NCBI RefSeq assembly: GCF_013032855.1
Contig: NZ_WQDA01000002.1
Location: 496,001-560,000 of the forward strand
Length of the DNA: 64,000 bases
Source of the DNA: Ruegeria arenilitoris
GTDB lineage: Bacteria; Pseudomonadota; Alphaproteobacteria; Rhodobacterales; Rhodobacteraceae
Direction: 5' to 3'
In this document: positions 55,396-63,438 of the stretch, piece after piece
How positions within the stretch are numbered: position 1 is the first letter of the stretch
Layout: each line of letters opens with the position of its first letter
Program-made: the position numbers and the translations under genes
The notes under the pieces: model-generated
What the model saw: only the letters and a program-made list of their open reading frames with translations
Databases searched by the model: none
Told to the model about the DNA's origin: nothing

Positions 55396-55709
55396 CACCA
55401 GGGTGGCCCTTCCTATTTGCAACTCCACGAAAACATGAAGCCAGCAGATCGGTGTTGCCAGCACCCGAGCCTGACGTTTTTTACCCCTACTGCTGCCAGC
55501 TACCACAGAAAACTCCCACCCCGTGAGAGGTGAACGAACGAAAGCAAGATGTGTGTGCTGGACGGCTATGCTGTGAACTATGACAAACAAGGCAAAGCGA
55601 AGCTCTGTTTGCACCCAGCATGCACTCTGATTGAATTGGGAATCACTATGTAGCCTACGAATCCTGACAGGGTCCCAGCCAAGCTTTTCTATCTTTGTTT
55701 TTGGCTCTG

Positions 55710-55760
55710 CCAGATTGGAGAAACTGGGTTTTCAATGCGCGCGCAGTTTCTCCAATCTGG
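55710..55760. repeat. 17-bp perfect inverted repeat near right end
   Basis: CCAGATTGGAGAAACTG (55710-55726) and CAGTTTCTCCAATCTGG (55744-55760) flank a 17-base spacer. It sits 79 bp inside the right attachment site. The remainder of 55396-55838 shows no gene. Confidence 0.75.
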
Positions 55761-55777
55761 GTTTCACAACGCACATA

Positions 55778-55796
55778 GGTAGCACGAGGGTAGCAC
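55778..55796 (+). repeat. GGTAGCAC tandem pair (candidate integrase arm site, right)
   Basis: GGTAGCAC at 55778-55785 and 55789-55796 with the same 11-bp period as the left pair (45454-45472), 43 bp from the right core repeat. Confidence 0.6.
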
Positions 55797-55838
55797 GGAC
55801 CTGCATTCGCGCCGCGTCTCACCTTGTAACCCATTGAA

Positions 55839-55888
55839 AAGATGGTGCCCCCACACGGACTCGAACCGCGGACCTACTGATTACAAAT
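55839..55888. repeat. right attachment site (within tRNA-Thr)
   Basis: Exact 50-bp copy of 45297-45346. Here it forms the 3' part of an intact tRNA-Thr, so the element restores the tRNA it inserted into. Confidence 0.92.
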
Positions 55889-55918
55889 CAGTTGCTCTAC
55901 CAGCTGAGCTATAGGGGC
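55843..55918 (-). tRNA. tRNA-Thr (anticodon TGT)
   Basis: On the minus strand: acceptor GCCCCTA at 55918, D-arm GCTCAGCTGGTAGAGC, anticodon arm ACTGATTTGTAATCAGT giving TGT, T-arm CGCGGTTCGAGTCCGTG, encoded CCA at 55843-55845. Length 76 nt. Confidence 0.96.
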
Positions 55919-56352
55919 AAGCATTACGCTTTCAGATACCTTTGCAGGCAAAGGCAAGAACGGGCAACCACTCCTACCTTTTCAACCCACTGTGATTACA
56001 TGCCTATCGAAACACATGTAATCCCATTGAGCCGATGGCGCTGTGATTAGGTGAAAGCCTCAATAAAGGCAAGCGGGTTTGCGACGGAATTGTGCAACAA
56101 CATGCGGAAAATCGGCGCCACATAAAATCGCCTCGATTATCTGCAACACAGACGCCACAGATGGTTACGCGGCAACGACGGTTGCGAAGCAATTCGACCC
56201 AGTCGTTTCTGGCGCCGTCCTGTTGACCACAATCAAGTTTCGACGTTCTCAGGCAATCTTTATCATGGCGAAAGAATGGCAGGTTTGACTGTCTATCGTT
56301 CAACCTGTAACCCCGAAACGTATTCAATCGAAGAGCAAGGACAGCGGTCGGC
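55919..56352. other. gene-free stretch after tRNA-Thr
   Basis: 434 bp containing the tRNA promoter region and no supported coding frame. A perfect inverted repeat GATTACATG / CATGTAATC (55994-56002 and 56015-56023) with a 12-base spacer could be an operator. Base composition is intermediate between element and core. Confidence 0.4.
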
Positions 56353-57228
56353 ATGCATGTGGCCATTCACTCCGGTGTGGTTTTTTCAGACGGGGGGCTC
56401 CTGCTCAAATCGCTTCAGGCGAATGCCAGTGTATTGCACGAAAACGGCATTGTGCTGTTTGGTCCGCGTCGGTTCCGGAAGGCATTCAAGACGCCGCTGA
56501 ATGCGCTGGACGAAGGCAAGCTGACCCCAGATGCCTTCGAGCGTTTGAGAGCCCAAATTCCTGATGATCCGGAAACCGGCCGAGTGGTCATGAGCACTGT
56601 GGACTTCATCGGCGAACTGAACAGCGCCATTAAGGACGGCCAATTCTATCCCCATGCAGGTCGTCGGCTGGCCTTGCTGGATCAGGCTTTCGAAGGACAC
56701 GAGGTCGAATTGTTTATCGGGCTGCAAAATCCGGGCAGCTTCATACCCAAGGTATTGATGGCATTGCCGGACGAAACCCGCGAGAGCATTCTGGCGTCAA
56801 CGGACCTGAGCTGCCTGAGTTGGCTGACCCTTATCGAGGATATTCACGATCTTGCCCCCGCCGTTTCCATTACGGTCTGGGCCAATGAGGAGTGCCCGCT
56901 GATCTGGGGGGACATTATCCGCAGCCTGTGCGGTCTGAGCGCCGACATACCGCTGACCGAGGAGTTCTCGCTGCTATCCTCGCTGGTTGACGCAGACGGC
57001 AAGCGGGAGATTGAAGCGATCCAACAGCAAGTCGGGCACACGGACCCGGCCCTCCTGCACGACCGCCTCGCTGCCGTTTTTTCGCAGCACGCCTTGCCGG
57101 ACAGAATCGAGGAGGAACTGGACTTCCCCGGGTGGAGCGCCGAAATCCACGCGGCGTTTTCCGAGCTTTACACACAGGATCTGGAACGACTCAAGAAGTT
57201 GCCGGGAGTGCGGTTTCTGGGTCGCTGA
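56353..57228 (+). CDS. conserved protein, possibly degenerate sulfotransferase-like
   Basis: A 291-residue soluble protein. The N-terminus (MHVAIHSGVVFSDGGLLLKS followed by LQANASVLHENGIVLFGPRRF) lines up by eye with the start of Rhodobacterales sulfotransferases (HxGxxKTGTTxLQ...L..N...L...GI...GP), but the PAPS-binding KTGTT is missing. Middle part contains ELFIGLQNPGSFIPKVL. The relation to sulfotransferases is an inference; if right, catalysis is probably lost. Monocistronic. Confidence 0.65.
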   Translation: MHVAIHSGVVFSDGGLLLKSLQANASVLHENGIVLFGPRRFRKAFKTPLNALDEGKLTPDAFERLRAQIPDDPETGRVVMSTVDFIGELNSAIKDGQFYPHAGRRLALLDQAFEGHEVELFIGLQNPGSFIPKVLMALPDETRESILASTDLSCLSWLTLIEDIHDLAPAVSITVWANEECPLIWGDIIRSLCGLSADIPLTEEFSLLSSLVDADGKREIEAIQQQVGHTDPALLHDRLAAVFSQHALPDRIEEELDFPGWSAEIHAAFSELYTQDLERLKKLPGVRFLGR

Positions 57229-57252
57229 CCGAAGCCTCCGAAGGCCCGAGGC

Positions 57253-57519
57253 TTACATGCCTAGGGCTTCCTTGTACATTTCCAACACCGCTTCTTCTTC
57301 GGCGATATCGTCTTTGTCACGCTTGCGCAGCGCGATAACCTTGCGCATCACCTTGGTGTCGTAGCCACGTGCCTTGGCCTCAGCCATCACTTCTTTCTGC
57401 TGGTCAGCGATGTCTTTCTTTTCGGCCTCCAGACGTTCGAACCGTTCGATGAACTGGCGCAGCTCGCCTGCGGTCACGCGGTAGTTCGCAGCGGCCTGGT
57501 CTTCGGTCATGTCTTCCAT
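57253..57519 (-). CDS. gapR: GapR / DUF2312 nucleoid-associated protein
   Basis: The product has 88 residues, starting MEDMTEDQAAANYRVT behind GGAGAG. The pattern ELRQFIERFERLEAEKKDIA and ARGYDTKVMRKVIALRKRD is diagnostic of the UPF0335/GapR family. In Caulobacter GapR binds overtwisted AT-rich DNA ahead of replication and transcription forks. Length and sequence are normal for the family. Confidence 0.92.
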   Translation of the reverse strand: MEDMTEDQAAANYRVTAGELRQFIERFERLEAEKKDIADQQKEVMAEAKARGYDTKVMRKVIALRKRDKDDIAEEEAVLEMYKEALGM

Positions 57520-57684
57520 ATGCGTCTCTCCCAAGTGGAATTCTCTTTAGCCGGGGTCACGGGCAACATGTCGGATACCGTGCCGGCGGGTCCGCCGCAA
57601 GCGAACAATGGGGCTGCTTGCCTTGTGCCGCCGGCAACGATCCGCTAAGCGCATCGGCAGCGAAACAGAACGATGCGGGGCGCA

Positions 57685-57903
57685 ATGTTCGACGTGTTCA
57701 TCTGGGGAGGCGCCAGCCTGTCATTGGCCGGGCTGGCAGGATTGGTCTGGTGCATTCTGCGCGTGATGAAGGCTCGTCGGTCAGACTTGACTGACGACGA
57801 ATTGCGGGCTGCCGTTCAGCGGGTGCTGCCTTGGAACATGGGCGCGCTGTTTCTGTCCGTCATAGGACTGATGCTGGTTATCCTTGGCATATCGTTCGGC
57901 TGA
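57685..57903 (+). CDS. small two-helix membrane protein
   Basis: A protein of 72 residues from MFDVFIWGGASLSL (an ATG 12 bp upstream is also possible). Helices near 5-27 and 50-70 flank a charged loop, ARRSDLTDDELRAAVQRVLP. Common in Rhodobacterales genomes but without known role. Confidence 0.7.
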   Translation: MFDVFIWGGASLSLAGLAGLVWCILRVMKARRSDLTDDELRAAVQRVLPWNMGALFLSVIGLMLVILGISFG

Positions 57904-57912
57904 CCGCCGGTG

Positions 57913-58128
57913 TCAGATCGGCATATTGTCGAACTGGGCTTCAACCGCATCTTCGATCAACGCAGCGTCCAGCCGTCGGAAGCGCGATGGTACGCTCATG
58001 CCTTGAGCGCGCATGCGTTCAATTACCTTCGTGACGCTGGGCTGCAGTGCCAGCCGGGTCTCGAGATTTGCCCCGTGCAGTTTCCGCTCCAACCGCTCGG
58101 CTTCGAAATAAAGCTCGTTCGTGGTCAT
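57913..58128 (-). CDS. small conserved hypothetical protein
   Basis: A 71-residue helical protein beginning MTTNELYFEAERLERKLHG; the ATG at 58128 has GGGAGG at 6-base spacing. It ends VEAQFDNMPI. No function known to me. Charged amphipathic helices suggest a small regulatory or scaffold protein. It ends 10 bp from the stop of the convergent membrane protein. Confidence 0.7.
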   Translation of the reverse strand: MTTNELYFEAERLERKLHGANLETRLALQPSVTKVIERMRAQGMSVPSRFRRLDAALIEDAVEAQFDNMPI

Positions 58129-58380
58129 GGCCATCCTCCCAAATGCTGCCATCCTGCCTGATATAGGTAACAGGATTGAGACCAACACAGGACCCGCCCA
58201 AACCCAGCAAAAAATCGCCCGCGCGCTATCCAGCGGCCGGCGCTGGGCCGCGAGTCGATCGAATATTAACCTGATTTCGACCGAACTGCCTTGACAGACA
58301 TCAATCCGCAAAAGCCGCAGCGCAAGAACGGTCACGCCGTGGAACTAGACAGGGCTGACTCTGCGACCTAAGAAATCGGC

Positions 58381-58812
58381 ATGGAGATTCGACAGATCAC
58401 GCCCCGCTATTTCGTCTCGCCGCAGATCACGGTCGAGGATGTGCCCGCCATCGTTGCCGCCGGCTTCGTCAAGGTAATCTGCAACCGTCCGAATGTTGAA
58501 GTGCCTGCCACCATGCAATCCGAGGTAATCGGCCAGGCCGTGCGGGATGCGGGTCTCGAGTTTGAGGTGCTTGAACTGACGCACCAAACCATGACGCCCG
58601 AGAACGTGGCACGGCAGCGCGACCTTGCCGAGTCTTGCGAAGGCCCGGTTCTTGCCTACTGTGCCTCGGGCACCCGCTGTTCTGTCGTTTGGGCCCTTGG
58701 GCAGTGCGACAAGATGAGCCCCGATGAAATTCTCGAAGCCACGGCAAAGGCGGGCTACGCGCTGGACGGTTTGCGCCCGGCATTGCTGCAGATGCGGGCG
58801 GCGAACACCTGA
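58381..58812 (+). CDS. TIGR01244-family phosphatase/sulfurtransferase (BLH-like)
   Basis: The product has 143 residues. The active-site loop YCASGTRCSVVWAL has the C-x5-R pattern of cysteine phosphatases, and ITPRYFVSPQITVEDVPAI and VKVICNRPN are typical of the N-terminal domain of beta-lactamase hydrolase-like proteins involved in sulfide metabolism. Stand-alone here, without the metallo-hydrolase domain. Could be a phosphatase or a sulfurtransferase. Confidence 0.85.
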   Translation: MEIRQITPRYFVSPQITVEDVPAIVAAGFVKVICNRPNVEVPATMQSEVIGQAVRDAGLEFEVLELTHQTMTPENVARQRDLAESCEGPVLAYCASGTRCSVVWALGQCDKMSPDEILEATAKAGYALDGLRPALLQMRAANT

Positions 58813-58821
58813 TTTCATACG

Positions 58822-59919
58822 TCAGTCGTTGGGTCGTTCCGCAGGAGCAGGTAGACCCGCCAATTCGGATATTTCGGACGCGAGGCAGTCGGTGCTTGCT
58901 TGCGCGAAGTCTTCATCCACTGCGGATTGCGCATGCGATCGGTCTTGGGCAACGGCGTCCTGACGCGACAAATCAACATCTGCTGTTTCAGCCGGCGCGT
59001 CCCTTCGCTTGTGCTCGACAAAGCTCTGCGCTTCGGGTCGTGTTGGGGCGGGCGGCTGCAGAAACTCATTGATCCGCACTGCCCGTTGACCGCCACATTG
59101 GCCCAGACGTCCCGTAGTGGCCTGGGTCCGATCAATCGCGGCAATGTCGATCCGATCAAGTCGCGCTCCCGCAAGTGGCAGCAGATCCCCGATGCCCAGC
59201 TCCGACAGCGTTGTCAGCGGGAGATGCATCCGACAAATCACCGCGTTGAGTTCGGCCCGAACCACGCCTGCGGCTTGCGACAGCGTCTTCAGCGGTTCCA
59301 AATCTGCGTGCCCGTCCTGCCCCTCGGCCACTGAAATTTCCGGCAGCAGGATGAGGACCGTTCCCTGCCGTACACCGCCCTCGAGTTCAACCTTGAACTC
59401 GAACGCATCATACCCGTCCTCGACCACTGCCAAAGAAAGCGTCCGCCGATCGACCGCCCGTGAAGCGAACTCATATCCGTTCAGGCGGGCTGCATCGCTT
59501 TGATCATCGACCAGTTTCCGGGCCCGTTCCAGCATGTCCTCGACCAACGGGACCACCATTGCCGCATCGGTGTCGGTGAGGGCGCGAGGCTGGGGCAGGT
59601 CCGGGAATACTTCGCCCATTGTCTGCTTCTGGATGACCGCCGAGACCAAACCGACGTCCAAGACAACACTGGCTACCCTGCCCTCTTTGGTCGCGAACAG
59701 CAGAAACAACTGACCATCTTCCAGCCCGCTCGTGACGACTTCCTGGCATCTTCTGGCCTGTTTCGCGCCAATGACGGATGCTGATAGCTTGAAACGTTCG
59801 ACCGCGGCGCGGGCAATCGCAAGGCGCAATGCCCGCAGCAGCGCCCGGGATTTGCTACCCGCCCCCTCTTGTCCCGCCGACAATTTGCGCGCCAAGGCCG
59901 CGCTGACAGTCTTTGACAT
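58822..59919 (-). CDS. FliM/FliN-family (SpoA domain) motor switch-like protein
   Basis: A 365-residue protein. The N-terminal 200 residues resemble the FliM middle domain (SRALLRALRLAIARAAVERF; LVDDQSDAARLNGYEF), and a SpoA domain follows at about 215-285 (MHLPLTTLSELGIGDLLPL, DRTQATTGRLGQCGGQRAVRI in two parts). The last 75 residues are acidic and disordered. No flagellar genes are nearby. It may be the C-ring FliM of this organism or a paralogue in a secretion or motility switch. Confidence 0.8.
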   Translation of the reverse strand: MSKTVSAALARKLSAGQEGAGSKSRALLRALRLAIARAAVERFKLSASVIGAKQARRCQEVVTSGLEDGQLFLLFATKEGRVASVVLDVGLVSAVIQKQTMGEVFPDLPQPRALTDTDAAMVVPLVEDMLERARKLVDDQSDAARLNGYEFASRAVDRRTLSLAVVEDGYDAFEFKVELEGGVRQGTVLILLPEISVAEGQDGHADLEPLKTLSQAAGVVRAELNAVICRMHLPLTTLSELGIGDLLPLAGARLDRIDIAAIDRTQATTGRLGQCGGQRAVRINEFLQPPAPTRPEAQSFVEHKRRDAPAETADVDLSRQDAVAQDRSHAQSAVDEDFAQASTDCLASEISELAGLPAPAERPND

Positions 59920-59996
59920 CGCAACGGTCCGCCAGTTTCGATTCTGCTCGCTACTGGTCTAGCCCATTGTTCGTTACGAATACCTTTACTTGCCCG

Positions 59997-62675
59997 CTAC
60001 TGAGCGGCCTGCCGGTGAGGCAATGGCAGGCTCACGCGGAACGCTGCGCCGCCCTGCCCGGGCAGATAGGTGATTTCTCCCCCAAGCCGGTGCATGATCT
60101 CACGGCAAATAGCCAGTCCAAGACCTGCACCGCCCGCCTTGTCAAATCCGACCCGCGCGAATTTCTCAAAGACCATCGACTGGGCGTCCGGCGGGATACC
60201 GCTGCCGTTGTCGACAAAGTCGATCACCGCCTGGCCGCCGACATCATGGGCTGAAATCGTCAGGACCGGCTCGGGCGCGTCACAGTACTTCTGTGCGTTC
60301 GAAATCAGATTGATGAAGACCTGCCCCAGGCGATCCAGATCGGAATGCAACGCGATGCGCTCGGCAGACAGATTGCGGAGAATGGTCAAAGGGCTGTCTG
60401 CCCCGGCCATAGTCGTTGACACGGCCCGATCCAGAACCGTCCGCAAGCTGGCATCACCCATATTCAAGCTGACCTGACCGTTTTCCAGAACGCTCAGGTC
60501 CAACAGGTCATCCAGCAGCCGCGTCAGGCGCAGCGCTTCGTCATGGATGATTGTCGCATAACGCCGAGATTCCTCAGCGCTCAGCCCGTCAGTGTCCCGC
60601 ATGATCTCCGAAAAGGCACGAATGGACGTCATCGGAGTGCGCAACTCGTGGCTGACCTGCCCCAGGAAGGCATCTTTCTGACGCGAGATCTGGGTCAGTT
60701 TTTCGTTGGCCTCGCGCAGTTTGCGGGCCGTACGGCTCAGTTCGGCCGACTTCGCCTCAAGCTGGCTGGAGTATTCCAGCAATTGCGCGGATTCGTCGGC
60801 CACCGCCAACAGATCCTCGACCGAAACGGACGAACCTCCGACGATCTGCCCGATCATGGCATGAGCCGTGGCCGCACCGACCGAGCCGCTCAATTCGCGT
60901 TCCAGCCGTTCCAGAAAACCCGGCGTAGGTTCTGGCCAGCGCCCGCGCACGCCCTGCTTTTCCGCCTCGGCCTGAAAGAAATCCTGAGCGGGACCGGCCC
61001 CGAGGATCCGTTGGGTCATGATCATCAGGTCTTCACTCTGGGCAACGGATCCCGTCCACCCCCCGGGCGCGACAGAATGATCAAAGACGTTGACGAACTG
61101 CGCCCCCTGCAACCGTTCAAGCGGGCTGGGAAAGCTCAGAAGTGACGCTAGGCAAAAGGCCAACGTGTTCAGTGACAGCGACCAAAGCACCGTGTGGGTC
61201 ATCGGGTCCAATCCATCGAGGCCGAACAACGCCTGCGGACGCAGCCACCCCAGACCGAAAGGACCGTTTTCAATGACCGAGGCGGACATGACATTACCGC
61301 CCATTCCCGGCAGTAACAGCGTGTAGATCCAAAGGAAGAACCCCACGCTCAGCCCAACAAGGGCACCTGTCCGTGTCGCCCCGCGCCAAAACAGGCCGCC
61401 AACCAGAGCCGGCAGAATCTGCGACACACCTGCAAACGCCACCAGGCCGATCGAGGCCAGCGCGGCGCCGCCACCGGACATACGATAGTAGAAGAACCCC
61501 AAGGCCATGATGGCGGCAATCGAAACCCGGCGCGCCATCAGCACCACGTTTCGCACATCGCCTGACATGGAACTGGCGTTCTCGCGCGTATTCAGCCAGA
61601 TCGGCATCACGACGTGGTTCGAGACCATGGTCGACAGGGCCATCGCCGTCACAATGACCATCGACGTGGCCGACGAAAAACCGCCGATGAAGGACAGCAT
61701 CGCCAGCCAGTCATTCCCCTGTGACAGAGGAACCGTCAGCACGAAAAGGTCCGGATTTGACCCGGCCGGCAGCAGATCCAGCCCGACAACCGCAATGGGA
61801 ACCACGAAAAGGCTCATCAAAAGAAGATAGAGCGGGAACGCCCAGGCCGCCGTTCTCAGGTGGCTTTCGTCGTCGTTCTCGACGACCATGACCTGAAACA
61901 TCCTCGGCAAGCAGACAAAAGCAGCCGCCGACAGGAAGGTAATGGCCATCCAGCGTCCGGTATCGACGTTCCAACGCCCGATTTCCGACGCGTCGATCCG
62001 CTCCATCATGGGCGTGACGCCTCCGGCCACCCCCCAGACGACAAAGATGCCCACCGCCAACAAAGCGAACAGTTTGACGACGGATTCCAACGCGATGGCG
62101 GTCACCACGCCATGGTGCCGTTCATTGGCATCCAGGTTCCGGGTGCCGAACAGAATGGCAAACACGGCAAGACCCGCGGCCACCCAGAATACGCTGGCGC
62201 CCTCGCGGTAAAGGCCCGAAGGGTCGGCTTCGGCGAAAATCGAGAACGACAGCGTTATCGACTGGAGTTGCAGCGCGATATAGGGTGTGCCCCCCAGCAC
62301 GGCGAGGATCGTAACACAGATGGCCAAGGTGTTCGACTTGCCATAGCGCGATGAGATCAAGTCGGCGACCGAAGTCACCCTCTGGCTACGGCCCACACGC
62401 ACTAGCTTGCGCAGCCCCCACCACCAGCTGATCATCACCAAGGTCGGCCCGAGGTAGATCGTCACGAATTCCAGACCGGACCGGGCCGCATTGCCAACCG
62501 CGCCATAGAAGGTCCAGGCGGTGCAGTAGATCGACAAAGACAGCGTGTAGATCAACGGTGACCGCAGCCATTTGCCTCTCCCCGCGGCGGCCATTCGATC
62601 GGCTGCAAACGCAACGCCGAACAAAAGCACGACGTAGCCCAGGCAAACAAGGATCAGGACGTTCAGCGTGGCCAT
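59997..62675 (-). CDS. SLC5-STAC sensor histidine kinase (CrbS/CbrA-like)
   Basis: An 892-residue protein. Twelve to thirteen helices of a sodium/solute symporter (1 to about 510), a STAC linker (about 540-620, APAQ-like region with QRILGAGPAQDFF), a coiled coil, HisKA with His676 in GQVSHELRTPM and an HATPase domain (N-box NLISNAQKY, DNGSGIP, GLGLAI). CrbS in Vibrio and Pseudomonas senses acetate; CbrA responds to histidine and carbon limitation. It overlaps the small membrane gene upstream by 13 bp. Confidence 0.93.
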   Translation of the reverse strand: MATLNVLILVCLGYVVLLFGVAFAADRMAAAGRGKWLRSPLIYTLSLSIYCTAWTFYGAVGNAARSGLEFVTIYLGPTLVMISWWWGLRKLVRVGRSQRVTSVADLISSRYGKSNTLAICVTILAVLGGTPYIALQLQSITLSFSIFAEADPSGLYREGASVFWVAAGLAVFAILFGTRNLDANERHHGVVTAIALESVVKLFALLAVGIFVVWGVAGGVTPMMERIDASEIGRWNVDTGRWMAITFLSAAAFVCLPRMFQVMVVENDDESHLRTAAWAFPLYLLLMSLFVVPIAVVGLDLLPAGSNPDLFVLTVPLSQGNDWLAMLSFIGGFSSATSMVIVTAMALSTMVSNHVVMPIWLNTRENASSMSGDVRNVVLMARRVSIAAIMALGFFYYRMSGGGAALASIGLVAFAGVSQILPALVGGLFWRGATRTGALVGLSVGFFLWIYTLLLPGMGGNVMSASVIENGPFGLGWLRPQALFGLDGLDPMTHTVLWSLSLNTLAFCLASLLSFPSPLERLQGAQFVNVFDHSVAPGGWTGSVAQSEDLMIMTQRILGAGPAQDFFQAEAEKQGVRGRWPEPTPGFLERLERELSGSVGAATAHAMIGQIVGGSSVSVEDLLAVADESAQLLEYSSQLEAKSAELSRTARKLREANEKLTQISRQKDAFLGQVSHELRTPMTSIRAFSEIMRDTDGLSAEESRRYATIIHDEALRLTRLLDDLLDLSVLENGQVSLNMGDASLRTVLDRAVSTTMAGADSPLTILRNLSAERIALHSDLDRLGQVFINLISNAQKYCDAPEPVLTISAHDVGGQAVIDFVDNGSGIPPDAQSMVFEKFARVGFDKAGGAGLGLAICREIMHRLGGEITYLPGQGGAAFRVSLPLPHRQAAQ

Positions 62676-62983
62676 TGCTCACTCTCTGCCGCGGACCCCT
62701 CCGAGGACGACATCCGCCGGGCGGCAAAGCCGAACAGGAGGCTGACCACAATCAGGGCGGCCCAGCATGAAAAGACATAAAGAATGGCCGACGACAACGG
62801 GACGCCAGAGTTTTCCGGCCCCGGATCCGGCCACAGCAGCGGGATGCAGATCAGACCCGCGCCGACAAAGGGCAGCATTCGGGCCGCATCGGCCAGCCTG
62901 CGGCGGCGGTAACTCTGCCGTTCCAAAAACACCGACGGACGCGGGCCTGTCGGGCGGGCTGGCTCGTTTTCCGGTGTGGTCAT
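62663..62983 (-). CDS. small membrane protein linked to the histidine kinase
   Basis: A protein of 106 residues, with basic N-terminus (SVFLERQSYRRRRLADAAR) and two helices (LPFVGAGLICIPLLW and ILYVFSCWAALIVVSLLFGF). The layout recalls the small partner proteins that accompany solute symporters. It overlaps the response regulator gene by ATGA and the kinase gene by 13 bp, so the three are one operon. Confidence 0.75.
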   Translation of the reverse strand: MTTPENEPARPTGPRPSVFLERQSYRRRRLADAARMLPFVGAGLICIPLLWPDPGPENSGVPLSSAILYVFSCWAALIVVSLLFGFAARRMSSSEGSAAESEQWPR

Positions 62984-63360
62984 GACTGTGACGCCTGCGC
63001 GTGCAAATCACGCACAGCCGTCAGCACTTCGGTATTCGAGAACGGTTTCGTCATGAACCGGCTGACGCCTGCCTTTTCAGCCATCTCGCGGTCTCGCGAC
63101 TGACCGCGAGCGGTCAGCATCAGAACAGGCAAGGCGCGCATCTCCTCGTGCTCGCGCAATTCGCGCAGAACATCCATACCGCTCTTGCCGGGCAGCATCA
63201 CATCCAGAATGACCAGATCAGGCTGCGCAGACAATATCGTTTGAACCGCGTTTTCACCTTCGGCATGGGTTTCGACCTGCCACCCTTCGCGGGTCAGCAG
63301 AAACCTGATTGCCTCCGTGATGTTCGGTTCATCCTCGATCAACAGAACCTTGCGGCTCAT
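62980..63360 (-). CDS. receiver-only response regulator
   Basis: A 126-residue CheY-like protein: acidic pair IEDEPN, phospho-acceptor Asp in LVILDVMLPGKSG, Thr in LMLTARG and Lys in FMTKPFS. No output domain, so the signal must pass to another protein. First gene of the operon with the membrane protein and kinase. Start MSRKVLLIED behind GGGAGGAAG. Confidence 0.93.
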   Translation of the reverse strand: MSRKVLLIEDEPNITEAIRFLLTREGWQVETHAEGENAVQTILSAQPDLVILDVMLPGKSGMDVLRELREHEEMRALPVLMLTARGQSRDREMAEKAGVSRFMTKPFSNTEVLTAVRDLHAQASQS

Positions 63361-63438
63361 ATGTTCACTTCCTCCCCAAGACCGGTCGCACCTCCAGCCA
63401 CCTGCCAAGTGCAGATTAATCGCTGTGTCAGGAAACTG

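Larger units (their letters stand above)
45297..55888. mobile_element. integrative element in tRNA-Thr
   Basis: The ends are an exact 50-bp direct repeat of the tRNA-Thr 3' part. Just inside the left end is a tyrosine integrase; replication-type genes, an AlpA-like regulator, overlapping small genes and cargo follow. Base composition is visibly lower in GC, and several intergenic stretches are AT-rich. No capsid, tail, relaxase or type IV secretion genes are seen, so it looks like a satellite or integrated plasmid-like element needing a helper for transfer. Confidence 0.9.

Noticed and set aside
56004..56366. 120-residue minus-strand frame after tRNA-Thr
   Set aside because: Overlaps the next gene start, has Cys/Arg-rich shadow composition and no ribosome-binding site.
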